DNA of 64,000 nt, taken from assembly GCA_963714375.1 (NCBI GenBank), contig CAVQOG010000002.1, positions 62,001 to 126,000 on the forward strand, read 5' to 3'. Source of the DNA: UBA5794 sp963714375 (lineage in GTDB: Bacteria; Actinomycetota; Acidimicrobiia; Spongiisociales; UBA5794). The notes below the pieces were generated by a model that was given only the letters and a program-made list of their open reading frames with translations, had not been told where the DNA came from and ran no database searches. Made by a program: the position numbers and the translations under genes. Of the stretch, positions 18,572 through 27,789 are shown piece after piece (within the stretch, counting starts at the first letter, position 1; each line of letters starts with the position of its first letter).

Positions 18572-18933
18572 GACTCGGCCTCTCCGCTTTCCTCATCCTG
18601 AGATGGGAGATCGGCGGTCTGGTCGGGTATCTCGGAGCTCACTCGATTCGGGTCCGATCCGCTGAGGTTTGTGTCCCCCATTCCCGTGAACGTCGCCCCA
18701 GCCTGCCTCAGGTCGTCCTTGATTCCCTGAAGATCATCTTTGGCGGCCCTGATCGGATCGGCTGCATCGCTCCATTCACCGGAGATCTCCTCGGCGAACT
18801 GCGACGTTGCCTGGCGAGCCTTGGAGAGAAGCTCCCCGATCTTGCGCGCGAACTCTGGCAGTCGGTTTGGACCAAAGATGATCAGGATCACGACAACAAT
18901 GGTCACGATCTCTGCGAAAGAAAGGCTGCCCAT
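18568..18933 (-). CDS. tatA: Twin-arginine translocase TatA/TatB-like subunit
   Basis: A 121-residue membrane protein with one N-terminal helix (about 7-21), the FGPNRLPEFARKIGE hinge motif, an amphipathic helix and a charged, Ser/Asp-rich tail. TatA and TatB cannot be safely told apart here: the helix and FGP motif suit both, and the long acidic tail leans toward TatB. It is the first gene of a tatA/B-tatC pair. A TANNNT box seven bases upstream suggests a leaderless message. Confidence 0.85.
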   Translation of the reverse strand: MGSLSFAEIVTIVVVILIIFGPNRLPEFARKIGELLSKARQATSQFAEEISGEWSDAADPIRAAKDDLQGIKDDLRQAGATFTGMGDTNLSGSDPNRVSSEIPDQTADLPSQDEESGEAES

Positions 18934-18940
18934 GGGCGGA

Positions 18941-18946
18941 ACGCTA
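18941..18946 (-). promoter_or_regulatory. Putative -10 box for leaderless tatA/B
   Basis: On the minus strand TAGCGT lies seven bases before the ATG at 18933, with no Shine-Dalgarno sequence between. Confidence 0.4.
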
Positions 18947-18969
18947 CAACGTTACGCAGCCTTCAGCGT

Positions 18970-19078
18970 CCTCCCTTCAGGGGGCACAGATCCGACGTAG
19001 TCGGATCAGGGTGGCGCGTGAGCCTGCGAACCCCGCCTTCCGAGTCCGACGTCCGACGTCCGATGTCCGGCGTCCTTC
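18970..19078. repeat. Double-hairpin element plus GTCCGAC repeats
   Basis: CCTCCCTTCAGGGGG (degenerate first hairpin) is followed by GATCCGAC (18989-18996), loop GTA, GTCGGATC (19000-19007), then AGGGTGGCGCGTGAGCC. This order matches the elements at 41560-41631 (inverted) and 49487-49545. From 19046 come copies of GTCCGAC (GTCCGACGTCCGACGTCCGA). The segment separates the tat genes from the M23 gene. Confidence 0.75.
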
Positions 19079-19079
19079 G

Positions 19080-20447
19080 TCACAGGCCTCGCATCAGGAA
19101 CGCGGCAGCCTGTTCTCGAGTCAACGTTTCGGTCGCCCCGAAACTCCCATCCTCGTGGCCGAGGGCGATCCCGAGCTCGTGTGCGAGCTCGATCCTTCCC
19201 GCGAGGGGGTGGTCAGGACCGATGTCGGTGAAGTAGCCCTGATATTGCGGATAGTTGGTCTTGCCGAGCGCATCGATCAGAACGGACACGAGAAACCCTC
19301 GTTCCCCTGGAGATCCGCCGTCGAATGTGCCTCCAGCCGGAAGCGCCCCGATACCAACGAGGTACTCGACCGATCCGACAAACCATGCACCAGACGACAC
19401 GTCAGGGAAGTGCCCCTGATACGAGGGGTAGCTCTGCTCGCCACCAACCGCTCTTGCAATCATCGTCGCTGCTTGGGCACGCGTGAGGGTGACAGCGGGA
19501 CAGTACGAGTTCCACGTACACCCAACTGTTATTCCCCGAGCCGCCATCTGCTCGATCTGCGACTCGGCGTACGAGCCATCGTCATCAACGAACGTGCCCT
19601 GATAGGTGCCAACCCGTGCGGTGTCCGAGACCACCCCGTATGGCCCAAAATCGACCACGACCTCATGGATTCCCGGTTCCGTGTTCCCATCCCACCAGAC
19701 GGCTTCCGCACCGGAACCAGAGTGTGTCCACACGACTTGGCCGGAACCCTGGCGAATTTGGATCGTCCAGTTCACAAACGTATCGGCTTCAACGTTGAGC
19801 GTTCCACCCTGGGGGGCTGAGATCGTTTCGAAGGAGTCGAAGTCGACCGAGAACTGTGCATCGATCTGTTCCGCTGGGACCGCAGCGAGGAGATACGGGT
19901 ACGGGTTCACCGGAGTGCCTTCGGGATCGTGGTACTCGAAGTGAACATGGGAGCCGACGTTTTCTGCGTTGCCGGAGTCCCCGATCCAGCCGATGAGTTG
20001 TCCCGCGGAAACGCGAGTGCCAGGCAGGATGCCGTCGGCTATGCCCCAGCCAGCTCCGTCATCAGTACCCGGTGTGTCGTTGTTGAGGTGGATGTACCAC
20101 GACTCCCACCCGTCGTCGTGCATGAGGGCGATCGTGCAGCAGCGATCGGGGTTCAGGTTGCTGGGGTCTGAACTCCAGTTGACGTATCGGATGACCCCGT
20201 TGGCGGCAGCGACGACCGGAGTCATCTTGGCTCCCATGAGGTCGTTGCCTTCGTGGTAGCGGCTACATCCCGAGCGACAGGCGCCAAAGGTGTCCGTGTA
20301 GTGGACCTCGCCCACGACTGGAAACACCAAGGGAAGTTCCTGGGTAGTTGCCTCGGCCGGTGGTGGGGCCAAGACGATGATGGTGGCAAGGGCTGTCAGC
20401 GCAACGGTGGCCGCCACAGCCCCGAATTGCCTCTGGGAGCGGGCCAT
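19080..20447 (-). CDS. Secreted M23 peptidase with SLH-like repeats
   Basis: A cell-wall-associated zinc peptidase of the LytM/M23 type. A signal peptide is clear (hydrophobic core about residues 9-30, AEA before the mature start). The M23 domain (about 40-190) has HEGNDLMG and HVHFEYHDPEG, giving the His/Asp and HxH zinc ligands. A beta-rich middle follows, then three SLH-like repeats (about 295-455) with MAARGITVGCTWNSYCP, VTLTRAQAATMIARAVGG and ETLTREQAAAFLMRGL, likely for surface attachment. ATG 20447 is preferred; a GTG at 20465 would add six residues (MCRCKD) ahead of an otherwise normal signal. Substrate bond is inferred from family. Confidence 0.85.
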   Translation of the reverse strand: MARSQRQFGAVAATVALTALATIIVLAPPPAEATTQELPLVFPVVGEVHYTDTFGACRSGCSRYHEGNDLMGAKMTPVVAAANGVIRYVNWSSDPSNLNPDRCCTIALMHDDGWESWYIHLNNDTPGTDDGAGWGIADGILPGTRVSAGQLIGWIGDSGNAENVGSHVHFEYHDPEGTPVNPYPYLLAAVPAEQIDAQFSVDFDSFETISAPQGGTLNVEADTFVNWTIQIRQGSGQVVWTHSGSGAEAVWWDGNTEPGIHEVVVDFGPYGVVSDTARVGTYQGTFVDDDGSYAESQIEQMAARGITVGCTWNSYCPAVTLTRAQAATMIARAVGGEQSYPSYQGHFPDVSSGAWFVGSVEYLVGIGALPAGGTFDGGSPGERGFLVSVLIDALGKTNYPQYQGYFTDIGPDHPLAGRIELAHELGIALGHEDGSFGATETLTREQAAAFLMRGL

Positions 20448-20517
20448 ATCCTTGCATCGGCACACCGGGGGCGATTCTTGAGTACCTACCGCCCTGAGCT
20501 GACGCTATGAGCCGACG

Positions 20518-21591
20518 CTACGAAACGGGGACTGGTTGTACGTCCAGTTCTGTCGCCTTGATTGAAACCCACACAGCAACACCCGGAACCAGTTCGAGGG
20601 ATCGAGCCGATTCGGTCGTTACCTCGGCGATCAGGGCAAGCGGCGATGAAGTCGCAATCCGCGCCGTGTCTCCGAGCGACTCAATGTGGGCGATGGTGGT
20701 CTTCCACGTGTTCCGCGGACTGCCTTCAGGCTTGGCACGATGGAGCGCAACAGCTCTCGGATGGAACGTGACGATGACGCCACCGGCTACGTCGTGCGCA
20801 GGCATGTAGAGCTCGTGACTATCGACGTCGACGACGCCATTGGCAGCTGTTCCCTCAAAAAGGTTCATACCCGCGAGATCAGCGGCATAGCGCGACCGTG
20901 GATGGAGCCGAATGTCAGCTGCCGTACCTGACTGGCTCACCAGTCCGTCTTCAAGGATGCAGATTTCATCACCCAGCATGAACGCCTCAGTCGGATCGTG
21001 GGTGATCACAAGTGCCGGACGGTCGTAGGAATTGAGGAACTCTGCGAGAGTTCTTCGAGCCTGAGCCTTGGTTGTAACGTCGAGCGATCCGAGAGGCTCG
21101 TCAAGAATGAGAAGCCTCGGATCGGTCGCCACAGCGCGTGCGAGGGCGACCCGCTGAGCCTCACCACCCGATAGCTCAGATGGTCTGCGTTCTGCCAGAT
21201 CCGTGAGACCGAGGCGGTCCATCCACTCATCGGTGCGCGACACGGCATCGCCCTTCGGGACTCTGGTGCTTCGCAGCCCGAACGCAATGTTGTCCCTGAC
21301 GCTGAGATGTGGGAATAACAGGCCGTCTTGAAACATGACACCGATGCCCCGTCGCGACGGTGGAAGAAACACACCGGCTTCTGTGTCCTCGAGAACCATG
21401 CCGTCGAGTTCGACCCTCCCCTGATCGAGTGGGGAAAGTCCCACGAGTGCAGCGACGAGCGTCGATTTACCGGCACCATTGGGACCGAGGACTGCCAGCG
21501 TCGATCCCGAGGCGATCTCGATGGAAACATCGAGTCCGAATCCCCCGCTACGAGCAACATTGATATCAGCTGAGAGCCCTTTGCCCTTCAC
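20518..21591 (-). CDS. modC: Molybdate ABC transporter ATPase
   Basis: ATPase of molybdate import, needed for the molybdoenzymes encoded further on. Walker A GPNGAGKST, Q-loop MFQDGLLFPHLSV, signature LSGGEAQRVALARAV, Walker B LLILDEPLGSLD and switch His in LVITHDPTEA are intact. The C-terminal TOBE-like domain (about 265-350) is the anion-binding region of ModC proteins. GTG 21591 overlaps the modB stop as GTGA and gives the normal N-terminus; a GTG at 21603 is also open. Specificity for molybdate over sulfate or tungstate comes from the linked modA. Confidence 0.88.
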   Translation of the reverse strand: MKGKGLSADINVARSGGFGLDVSIEIASGSTLAVLGPNGAGKSTLVAALVGLSPLDQGRVELDGMVLEDTEAGVFLPPSRRGIGVMFQDGLLFPHLSVRDNIAFGLRSTRVPKGDAVSRTDEWMDRLGLTDLAERRPSELSGGEAQRVALARAVATDPRLLILDEPLGSLDVTTKAQARRTLAEFLNSYDRPALVITHDPTEAFMLGDEICILEDGLVSQSGTAADIRLHPRSRYAADLAGMNLFEGTAANGVVDVDSHELYMPAHDVAGGVIVTFHPRAVALHRAKPEGSPRNTWKTTIAHIESLGDTARIATSSPLALIAEVTTESARSLELVPGVAVWVSIKATELDVQPVPVS

Positions 21592-22352
21592 GACACCCTC
21601 CACCAGCGGTCACGAAGAAGAACCAACACCAGAAGCGAAACGGCAACCATGACGAGGCTCATTGCGATTGCCGCGTTGCGGTTCGATTCGAGCGCAACGA
21701 ACACCGCAAGAGGCATCGTCTGGGTGCGCCCCTGAACATTGCCGGCAAAGGTCAACGTTGCTCCAAACTCACCGAACGCCCGCGCCCATGTGAGAGCCAA
21801 TCCCGAGGCGAGAGACGGCATGATCAGAGGTATGGTCACCCGCCGCAGGACCGTCCACCGTCCAGCACCAAGTGATTCGGCAGCCCCTTCGTACCTCCCG
21901 TCAAGGCTCCGCAGACCTGCCTCGACCGTGATCACAACAAAGGGCATCGCGACGAACGTGACCGCAGCAATGACACCCCATATCGAGAACGGCAGGACGA
22001 TGCCGGTCGCGTCATACAGCGGCCCACCGACAACGCCTCTCCTTCCAAGGGCGAATAGCAGGGCTGCACCGCCCACCACAGGGGGCAGGACGATCGGAAG
22101 GAGCACCAGGGCACGAACGAGGCTCTTGCCACGGAAATGCGTCCTGGCGAGCAAGAACGCAATCGGGACGCCAATGCAGAATGCAATCAGTGTCGCCGCA
22201 ACCGACGCGACAAGGGAGATCTTGAGTGCATCAAGCACAGCATCGTCAGCGAGCAATGAACCGAGTCCACTCCATGGCGTTCGGATCAGGAGGCCAACGA
22301 TCGGAAGGGCCAGGAATATGACGCCGACGATCCCGAGAGGCAATGACCGCAA
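21588..22352 (-). CDS. modB: Molybdate ABC transporter permease
   Basis: Inner-membrane permease of the molybdate importer, 254 residues with five to six membrane segments. ALVLLPIVLPPVVGGAALL and the EAA-type loop GAAESLGAGRWTVLRRVTIP (about 170-190) followed by LARAFGEFGATLTFAGN-like sequence (here WARAFGEFGATLTFAGN) are the ModB signature. Only TTG 22352 fits as a start in this frame, because a stop lies a little upstream. It sits between modA and modC on the minus strand with translational coupling to modC. Confidence 0.9.
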   Translation of the reverse strand: MRSLPLGIVGVIFLALPIVGLLIRTPWSGLGSLLADDAVLDALKISLVASVAATLIAFCIGVPIAFLLARTHFRGKSLVRALVLLPIVLPPVVGGAALLFALGRRGVVGGPLYDATGIVLPFSIWGVIAAVTFVAMPFVVITVEAGLRSLDGRYEGAAESLGAGRWTVLRRVTIPLIMPSLASGLALTWARAFGEFGATLTFAGNVQGRTQTMPLAVFVALESNRNAAIAMSLVMVAVSLLVLVLLRDRWWRVS

Positions 22353-22408
22353 TCGGCGGTCGTTCAGTCCGGCTCCAACGTCGTCGTTGTGTCATGGTCG
22401 TTGCTGTG

Positions 22409-23185
22409 TCATGGGAGTTCGAACCCGAACGAGGCGAGAATCTCACGACCATCATCTGACATCACGAACTCAACAAACGCGGCAGCCACACCGGAATCGT
22501 CGGTTGACACGACAGCAATCGGGTAGCGCACATCAACATTGTGCTCGTCGGGAATCAGGATCGAATCAACCGTACCGGCCGCTGCAACCACGTCGGACGC
22601 GTAGACGATGCCTGCATCGATCTCCCCTGATTCGATCTTGAGCATGAGCGAGCGGACGCTCGGTTCCTCGGTGTCGACTGATGCCAAGACGCCAGCTGAT
22701 GCGAGCGACTCGCGTGCATACGACCCGCACGGCACCACGGGAAGGCACAAACCGATGACGAGGTGAACCCTCGCGAAGTCTTCGAGCCCCGAGACGAAGC
22801 CTGGGTTGCCAGACGGGACGGCGATCGTGAGGCTGTTGAGCGCAAATGTCTGTACCGGTCCAGTCGCCGAATGCCAGTACAACACCTCTTCCATCACGGC
22901 GTTGTTGGCGGACGCAAACACATCCACCGGGGCGCCCTCGATGATTTGGGTAGCGAGCGTGTTCGATCCGCCGGTGTTGATGTCGACCACGACACCTGGA
23001 GTCTGGGCTTCAAATTCGGACGCAATCTCCTGAAAGGCCGATTCGAGGGATGCAGCGACGGAGACCAGCAGGGGTGCGTTGGTGTCAGCCCTCGAGCATC
23101 CAGCACCGATTGCCGAGAGCAGAACGAGGACAATCGCGATTCGAACGGGGGTGGGTATTGAACGGGTTCGTTGAATACGAAGCAT
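22409..23185 (-). CDS. modA: Molybdate-binding lipoprotein
   Basis: Receptor of the ModABC system. The N-terminal signal ends in lipobox IGAGC. The mature domain starts LLVSVAASLESAFQEIA, with NTGGSNTLATQIIEGAPVDV and FASANNAVMEE in the order known from ModA, where Ser residues of the first and second motifs hold the oxyanion. Later IESGEIDAGIVYASDV and FVEFVMSDDGREILASFGF are also characteristic. At 258 residues the length is normal. It is the first gene of modABC; a TAGCCT box lies six bases ahead of its ATG (23192-23197 on the minus strand). No ModE-type palindrome was noticed. Confidence 0.92.
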   Translation of the reverse strand: MLRIQRTRSIPTPVRIAIVLVLLSAIGAGCSRADTNAPLLVSVAASLESAFQEIASEFEAQTPGVVVDINTGGSNTLATQIIEGAPVDVFASANNAVMEEVLYWHSATGPVQTFALNSLTIAVPSGNPGFVSGLEDFARVHLVIGLCLPVVPCGSYARESLASAGVLASVDTEEPSVRSLMLKIESGEIDAGIVYASDVVAAAGTVDSILIPDEHNVDVRYPIAVVSTDDSGVAAAFVEFVMSDDGREILASFGFELP

Positions 23186-23191
23186 TTGGTG

Positions 23192-23197
23192 AGGCTA
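23192..23197 (-). promoter_or_regulatory. Putative -10 box for leaderless modA
   Basis: TAGCCT on the minus strand is six bases before the modA ATG at 23185, with no ribosome site. Confidence 0.4.
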
Positions 23198-23237
23198 TCA
23201 CTGCGATTTACAGACGACCGATTCCCGAGTCCGACGA

Positions 23238-23534
23238 TCACACGTAGGCAAGTCCGATCATCACGACAAAGGCACCAAGGGGGACAATCAGGAGTATTGC
23301 CAGACGGATGGTGGTCCTCTCGAAGGCCAATGCGAGAAACACTGATCCGACGATTCCGGCAAACCACAACGCCGTCATCATCAGGACCACAAAGCGCAGG
23401 AGCCCACCCCAATCGGGGTCATCGGACTGGACAAGACCAACAATCGCGAAGACCCCAGCCACGGCAACCTGGAGGATGACTGCTGCCTTTTCAAGACGCG
23501 ACAATGGGCGACGAGACGTGTCGGATCTGGCCAT
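23238..23534 (-). CDS. Small membrane protein of unknown function
   Basis: A protein of about 98 residues from the ATG at 23534 (MARSDTSRRPLSRLEKAA). A short basic N-terminus is followed by three hydrophobic segments (about 18-36, 47-67 and 75-97) ending at GLAYV. The frame is open 12 codons further upstream, but that part looks non-coding. It lies just upstream of modA in the same direction, with 52 bases between. I do not recognise a family and no function can be given. Confidence 0.55.
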   Translation of the reverse strand: MARSDTSRRPLSRLEKAAVILQVAVAGVFAIVGLVQSDDPDWGGLLRFVVLMMTALWFAGIVGSVFLALAFERTTIRLAILLIVPLGAFVVMIGLAYV

Positions 23535-23642
23535 GCAGGTAAGTAGATACGGTGCACACGGATCCTGCAAGGGCTTTGTGTGAGGGACGTTTCGGGGTGC
23601 GACCCAAGCAACCAGCCAGCGTCGAACTCGCGCCCCGTTGTG

Positions 23643-24638
23643 CTAGGCCGTCGCCGCTTGTGGCGGAGGTGCTGGTAGTTGTTCGGCTGTGAGCCGTACG
23701 ACATCGCGGATCATTGTGACGGCCGTCTCGGAGCTTGGTTCAACGATCACAACGGTGGGAGAGTCGGTCCCGAGACCGGTCCACATTCCCACGAGGAGCC
23801 GCATGGGTCCACGGAAAATGGAGATCTCGGCAATCCGAACGCGTTGGCGGTCGATCACGATCGTCTGTGTCAGGGCCCCGAACACCATGGATTGGGCAAG
23901 ACCGTCTGCTATCGATTTTCCAGCCTCTGTCAGCACCACCCCGCGGTCGGTCTTGCTCGCCAGGCCTGCTGCCACGAGTTCGTCGATGGCAGACACGAAG
24001 CTTGCGGTCGGCCGAAATGGGGCTAGCGGCATCATGGCCGACACCAGCCACCTCGAATCGCTGCTGGCTGCACCCGCCGACAGGGTTGCCATCATTGCGC
24101 CCTCAGACAGAATGGTCTCCGTCGACGCAGTTCGTTCAAGCTCGGCCCGGAGACGATCGGATCGGCGGAGATCGGCTGCTGCAAGTATCCCCCACCATCC
24201 GGCAGGTGTTAGCGTCGCTTCGGTTTCCTCCGAGGGCGAAACGAACGTGGTTAGATCAAGAAAGTCGTCAACGACGACCGCCACACCGGTTGGCGAGTCA
24301 AGAAGGAGGCACTCGAATCCTGTTTCTGTCTTCGCTTTTGCGACCCATCCGCCACGGTTGGATGCGACCTCCATACGTCGCCACTCGCCAGATCCAACGA
24401 CCGTCGACATCACATTCTGAACATGGGTGGGGTGGCTGAGGATCTGAAGCGATCGCAGGACGGCTGGAAGAAGCGTCCCTTGTCCGTCGGTCAGTCCGCT
24501 GTCGACCAGGACCGCGGGGGCGCTATCAATGTGAATCTGTGGATCGAGGACAACGCCGCTCGGACGCAGCCCGGCGACGGTGATAGCGGCAGCCATCTGA
24601 TGGTCTGTCATCACATATCGGATTGGTGTGTCGGTCAT
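23643..24638 (-). CDS. Unknown 331-residue protein paired with a large membrane protein
   Basis: AGGAGG stands before ATG 24638, a strong ribosome site. The protein has no signal or membrane segment and looks cytoplasmic. The first half carries MEVASNRGGWVAKAKTETG and VAVVVDDFLDLTTFVSP, alternating beta and helix. The middle (about 205-250) resembles a winged-helix shape, ending ELVAAGLASKTDRGVVLTEA. The last third, IVIDRQRVRIAEISIFRGPM onward, is beta-rich, and the tail is PAPPPQAATA. It follows the 1002-residue membrane protein by nine bases, so the two are co-transcribed and probably work together. I do not recognise the family; chaperone, adaptor or immunity-like roles are only guesses. 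Confidence 0.6.
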   Translation of the reverse strand: MTDTPIRYVMTDHQMAAAITVAGLRPSGVVLDPQIHIDSAPAVLVDSGLTDGQGTLLPAVLRSLQILSHPTHVQNVMSTVVGSGEWRRMEVASNRGGWVAKAKTETGFECLLLDSPTGVAVVVDDFLDLTTFVSPSEETEATLTPAGWWGILAAADLRRSDRLRAELERTASTETILSEGAMMATLSAGAASSDSRWLVSAMMPLAPFRPTASFVSAIDELVAAGLASKTDRGVVLTEAGKSIADGLAQSMVFGALTQTIVIDRQRVRIAEISIFRGPMRLLVGMWTGLGTDSPTVVIVEPSSETAVTMIRDVVRLTAEQLPAPPPQAATA

Positions 24639-24647
24639 CGGTTCCTC

Positions 24648-27600
24648 CTAATACATGCCCATGAGCTCGGTTTGGGAGGGACCCATGGTGAGACGTCCAC
24701 TCGTTCCCATCTCGACGACGACCTCACCTCCGTGGACGGTCGCGCCCTCAAGATCGTTGCGAAGCTCCAGGGCGTCATCGAATGCCCGTCGGAATCCTGG
24801 GTCGCCCGGTTCGAGTCCCTTCGCCTTCAAGATGTCCTGAACGGCACTCATCTCGACGCCGTGCTCTGCGAGGCCGAGATCTTGTGCCTCGGCAGAAAGA
24901 TCTGCGAGCCGCTGCCCCGTGATGATCTCGCCGGTCGTGGCATCCTTCATGTAGACCATGTCCATGTCGCCAGCAAACGGTTTGCCTGTCTTGGTGTCGA
25001 ACACCCGACCCCCGTCGCGATAGATCGAGCTTCCCGACTCGGCTGCAGCGCTCCTACCGAGAGGGATATCGCCGGCCTTCTTGAACTCTGCGAGTCGCTT
25101 CGCATACCGGTCGGCGACGGCCTCGGCCAGTTCGTCACTCATGTTGCGAGTGTCTGGCATCTTCGGTTCGAACAACCCGACCGTGCCACGATGCTTCGGG
25201 TCAGCCCCAAGGTAGGTATCAAGATCCCCGATCGTCTTCGACTTGACACCGAGCGGCTTCGGGATCGCATCCCCGGCCTGGAGGTGGCGCAGGGAGTATG
25301 GGTTTGTCGTCCGTGATGCGACGACGACGTTTCGCCTTCGAGAGAAGTCCGCAAGACGTTCCAAATGGTCCGATGTGTAGCCGGCCTGGTTGAGCAGCCG
25401 TGAAGGAATCACATCGCCCGGATTGAGTCGGCGGAGGGCAAGGTTCGGTGGAGGCAATCCCACTTCGGGCATGTAGGTACGCTGGAGCCGATTGATTCTC
25501 GGGAGCTCGTCTGGTGCCTTGCCACCGAGGGCGCGCCCGATCTTTCCTGTGATGTATTCGGTAGCGACAGCCTTGCCTACCTCCCACGTGATCTCTCCGG
25601 CTGTCAGGTCACGGTTCGAGTCCGCCATCTTCTGATCTGCCGCGGCTTCAAGTGTGCGGTACACATCGATTGGTGCAAGGATCACTTCGGACGCACCTCC
25701 GGTGCCCCATGCGACGGCGATGCGAACCGGCATCTCAGGGTTCCTGATAATCCACCCTGCGAGCGTTCCTGCGCCTGGCTGTCCAACAGCGGTCCCTGCC
25801 TGTTCAGCGAGCCACGCCGCATCTTCCTGCATCCCTTCGATGGTCATGCGGGCAACGCCCTTGTCCCCAAGCTTTTCAATCGCTGCCTCGTCACGCATCG
25901 TCGTCGCGAGCACGGTCCGCATGCGCCAGAAGTCCTCATCAGATGGGGCAGGGTCGCGTTCGAGACGGTCAAGCATCCGGTCGTACACGGGGTCCCCAGC
26001 ACGGTCCTCGATCACATCGCGAAGTCGTTCTGCCCTCGCCATGCGCGCATCGCGGTCGGCTCGGGCCCGCTCAAGCCGCGCCCGTGCATCGGCCATTCGC
26101 TCACGAAAGTCTTCCGTGTAGGTTGCCCAGTCCTGTTCCGCTTGTGCACGGTGACGCTCAAGGCGGGCAAGCTCCTCAGCCGCATTGCGCGCACGGGCCG
26201 TTCGGGCTTGGTCGATCAAGTCGATTGCTTCTGCTTCGGGAACCCATCGGACGGTGGTTCCGTCGTCCCAGGGGTACAGGCCATCCTCTCTCGGTGGGAG
26301 CGGGTCTCCGTGCTCGTCGAGGAGCTCTCCCCCGCCCGGCATCTGCGGAGGCCGGTCGAAGAGGTCGACAAGCGTCTGCTGCCCCTCGGCGAGAGTGACC
26401 AGCCCGATGGCGACCGCAGCGGCGACCGCAGCGACCGCAGCAGAGGCGCCCTCATCCGAATTGATGTCACCCTCCGTCAGCCATCCAAGGGGATCGTCCT
26501 CATCGCCGGGAAACGGCTGTCCAATCGCGTCGACCACGGTTGTGGTCGAACCATCGAGATCAGTGACACCGCTGGTGGTTGACGAACCAGATGTCGTTGT
26601 TGGTGCCTGTGTCGTCGGGGGATCGTCGATAGCGACGTTGCCGAGGACCTCCCCGAACCGTTCGATCATGACCTGCTCGGCCTCGGCGGTCTGTCCGGGG
26701 TTTCCGAACTGATCCGACTTGGCGAACAGGAGGTAGGGGCCGACGCTCGTGATCCACAGCTCCGCGAAGTCGAATTTGATTCGGACGATGTTTGGATCGA
26801 GAACGGTTCCCGCGTTGGTTCCCGCAAGGGTCCCAACGGACTCGGCCACCGCGATGGCATCTTGGGTGATGCGGTCCACTTCAGCGCTCGCGGATGCAGA
26901 ATCCTGCATCAGGAACAGACCAACCGCGAAGTAGTCGCCCCAGTCGAACTGGTGGGTGTTTGAGCATGCATCCAACGCACCCCGGGGATCGGGATCAAAG
27001 CCCGGCAAACCGAGGACTTGGATGTCGAACCGCACCCCCTCAACGCCCGAGCCCCAGTATCCGTCGCTCGGTGTGAAGGCGCACAGGTCACCCTGCTGGG
27101 CAAGTGCTGACCCGCTGAGCGAGAGACCGAAGACAACCACCGGTATGAGCACTCCTACCGCCACGGCCGTTCGAGCCGTCGCACTCGTGCGGGCCCTGTC
27201 GATCGGCTTTGATCGCCCAAGGATGATCCCGAGCGTGACAAACGCGCCGAACAGAGCGATCGCCTGGCCGACGCGGAACACGCCGGTGCGATTCACAATC
27301 CCGGCGGTCTGCATGGCAACAAGCCCAGCGGCCCACACGCCAATCCCGAACATCGTCCGGATCGCATACACCTTGTCGTCGCGGAACTCGACGTTGAGCC
27401 CCCTGCCCTGGAGCAAACCGATGATGAATCCGAGTCCGGCTGCACCCAGAGCCAGCACCAGCGGTGTCTGTACCCCAACGATCACACCCATGAAGATGAT
27501 CACGCCAGCCGTGATCACGAGCTTGGTGATATCAAATCCGGTTCGAATCCGCGTCGGGCGTTTTGCGGTGCGCAAGGTCCACAACGTCATCACGATGGTT

Positions 27601-27656
27601 ACGACGATGCCGCCGATCATGATGATCCGAGCAATATTGGTGCTGGGCGTTATCAC
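24648..27656 (-). CDS. Large multi-domain membrane protein with toxin-like C-terminal region
   Basis: A 1002-residue protein with GTG start 27656. Order seen: about six membrane segments in residues 1-190 (one ends SLSGSALAQQG); a soluble domain (about 190-340) with paired Cys; a Ser/Thr linker (TTQAPTTTSGSSTTSG); another hydrophobic Ala-rich stretch near 405-425; a long charged coiled-coil (about 490-590); a helical middle; and a C-terminal region with YRDGGRVFDTKTGKPFAGDM and DMVYMKD (about 880-905). The last motif, a Gly-Lys-Pro-Phe turn followed by an Asp-x-Asp core, recalls catalytic regions of some polymorphic toxins, but this is weak. The 331-residue partner follows nine bases later. 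Secretion-related or effector function is inference only. Confidence 0.6.
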   Translation of the reverse strand: MITPSTNIARIIMIGGIVVTIVMTLWTLRTAKRPTRIRTGFDITKLVITAGVIIFMGVIVGVQTPLVLALGAAGLGFIIGLLQGRGLNVEFRDDKVYAIRTMFGIGVWAAGLVAMQTAGIVNRTGVFRVGQAIALFGAFVTLGIILGRSKPIDRARTSATARTAVAVGVLIPVVVFGLSLSGSALAQQGDLCAFTPSDGYWGSGVEGVRFDIQVLGLPGFDPDPRGALDACSNTHQFDWGDYFAVGLFLMQDSASASAEVDRITQDAIAVAESVGTLAGTNAGTVLDPNIVRIKFDFAELWITSVGPYLLFAKSDQFGNPGQTAEAEQVMIERFGEVLGNVAIDDPPTTQAPTTTSGSSTTSGVTDLDGSTTTVVDAIGQPFPGDEDDPLGWLTEGDINSDEGASAAVAAVAAAVAIGLVTLAEGQQTLVDLFDRPPQMPGGGELLDEHGDPLPPREDGLYPWDDGTTVRWVPEAEAIDLIDQARTARARNAAEELARLERHRAQAEQDWATYTEDFRERMADARARLERARADRDARMARAERLRDVIEDRAGDPVYDRMLDRLERDPAPSDEDFWRMRTVLATTMRDEAAIEKLGDKGVARMTIEGMQEDAAWLAEQAGTAVGQPGAGTLAGWIIRNPEMPVRIAVAWGTGGASEVILAPIDVYRTLEAAADQKMADSNRDLTAGEITWEVGKAVATEYITGKIGRALGGKAPDELPRINRLQRTYMPEVGLPPPNLALRRLNPGDVIPSRLLNQAGYTSDHLERLADFSRRRNVVVASRTTNPYSLRHLQAGDAIPKPLGVKSKTIGDLDTYLGADPKHRGTVGLFEPKMPDTRNMSDELAEAVADRYAKRLAEFKKAGDIPLGRSAAAESGSSIYRDGGRVFDTKTGKPFAGDMDMVYMKDATTGEIITGQRLADLSAEAQDLGLAEHGVEMSAVQDILKAKGLEPGDPGFRRAFDDALELRNDLEGATVHGGEVVVEMGTSGRLTMGPSQTELMGMY

Positions 27657-27755
27657 GGCGCCACCTTACCGATCGAAAAGGTGAGTTTCAAAGTCATGGA
27701 CTTGTCAATTATCTCAGCCCTCTTCGTGCATTCTGTGGGCCGTAGCCCACCAAAA

Positions 27756-27780
27756 CGGTGGGTTCATACCCTGGGTACGC
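27756..27780 (+). repeat. Half copy of the 7561-7615 inverted repeat
   Basis: Twenty-five bases here are identical to 7590-7614, that is, one whole arm of the perfect inverted repeat after the SIMPL gene. The other arm is absent. A small separate hairpin, GTGGGC-CGTA-GCCCAC, lies just before it (27735-27750). Confidence 0.85.
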
Positions 27781-27789
27781 AGAACCCAC

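Noticed and set aside
23238..24638. Association of the small membrane protein and the 331-residue protein with molybdate transport
   Set aside because: They lie next to modA on the same strand, but neither has features linked to molybdate and spacing does not show coupling, so no such role is claimed.
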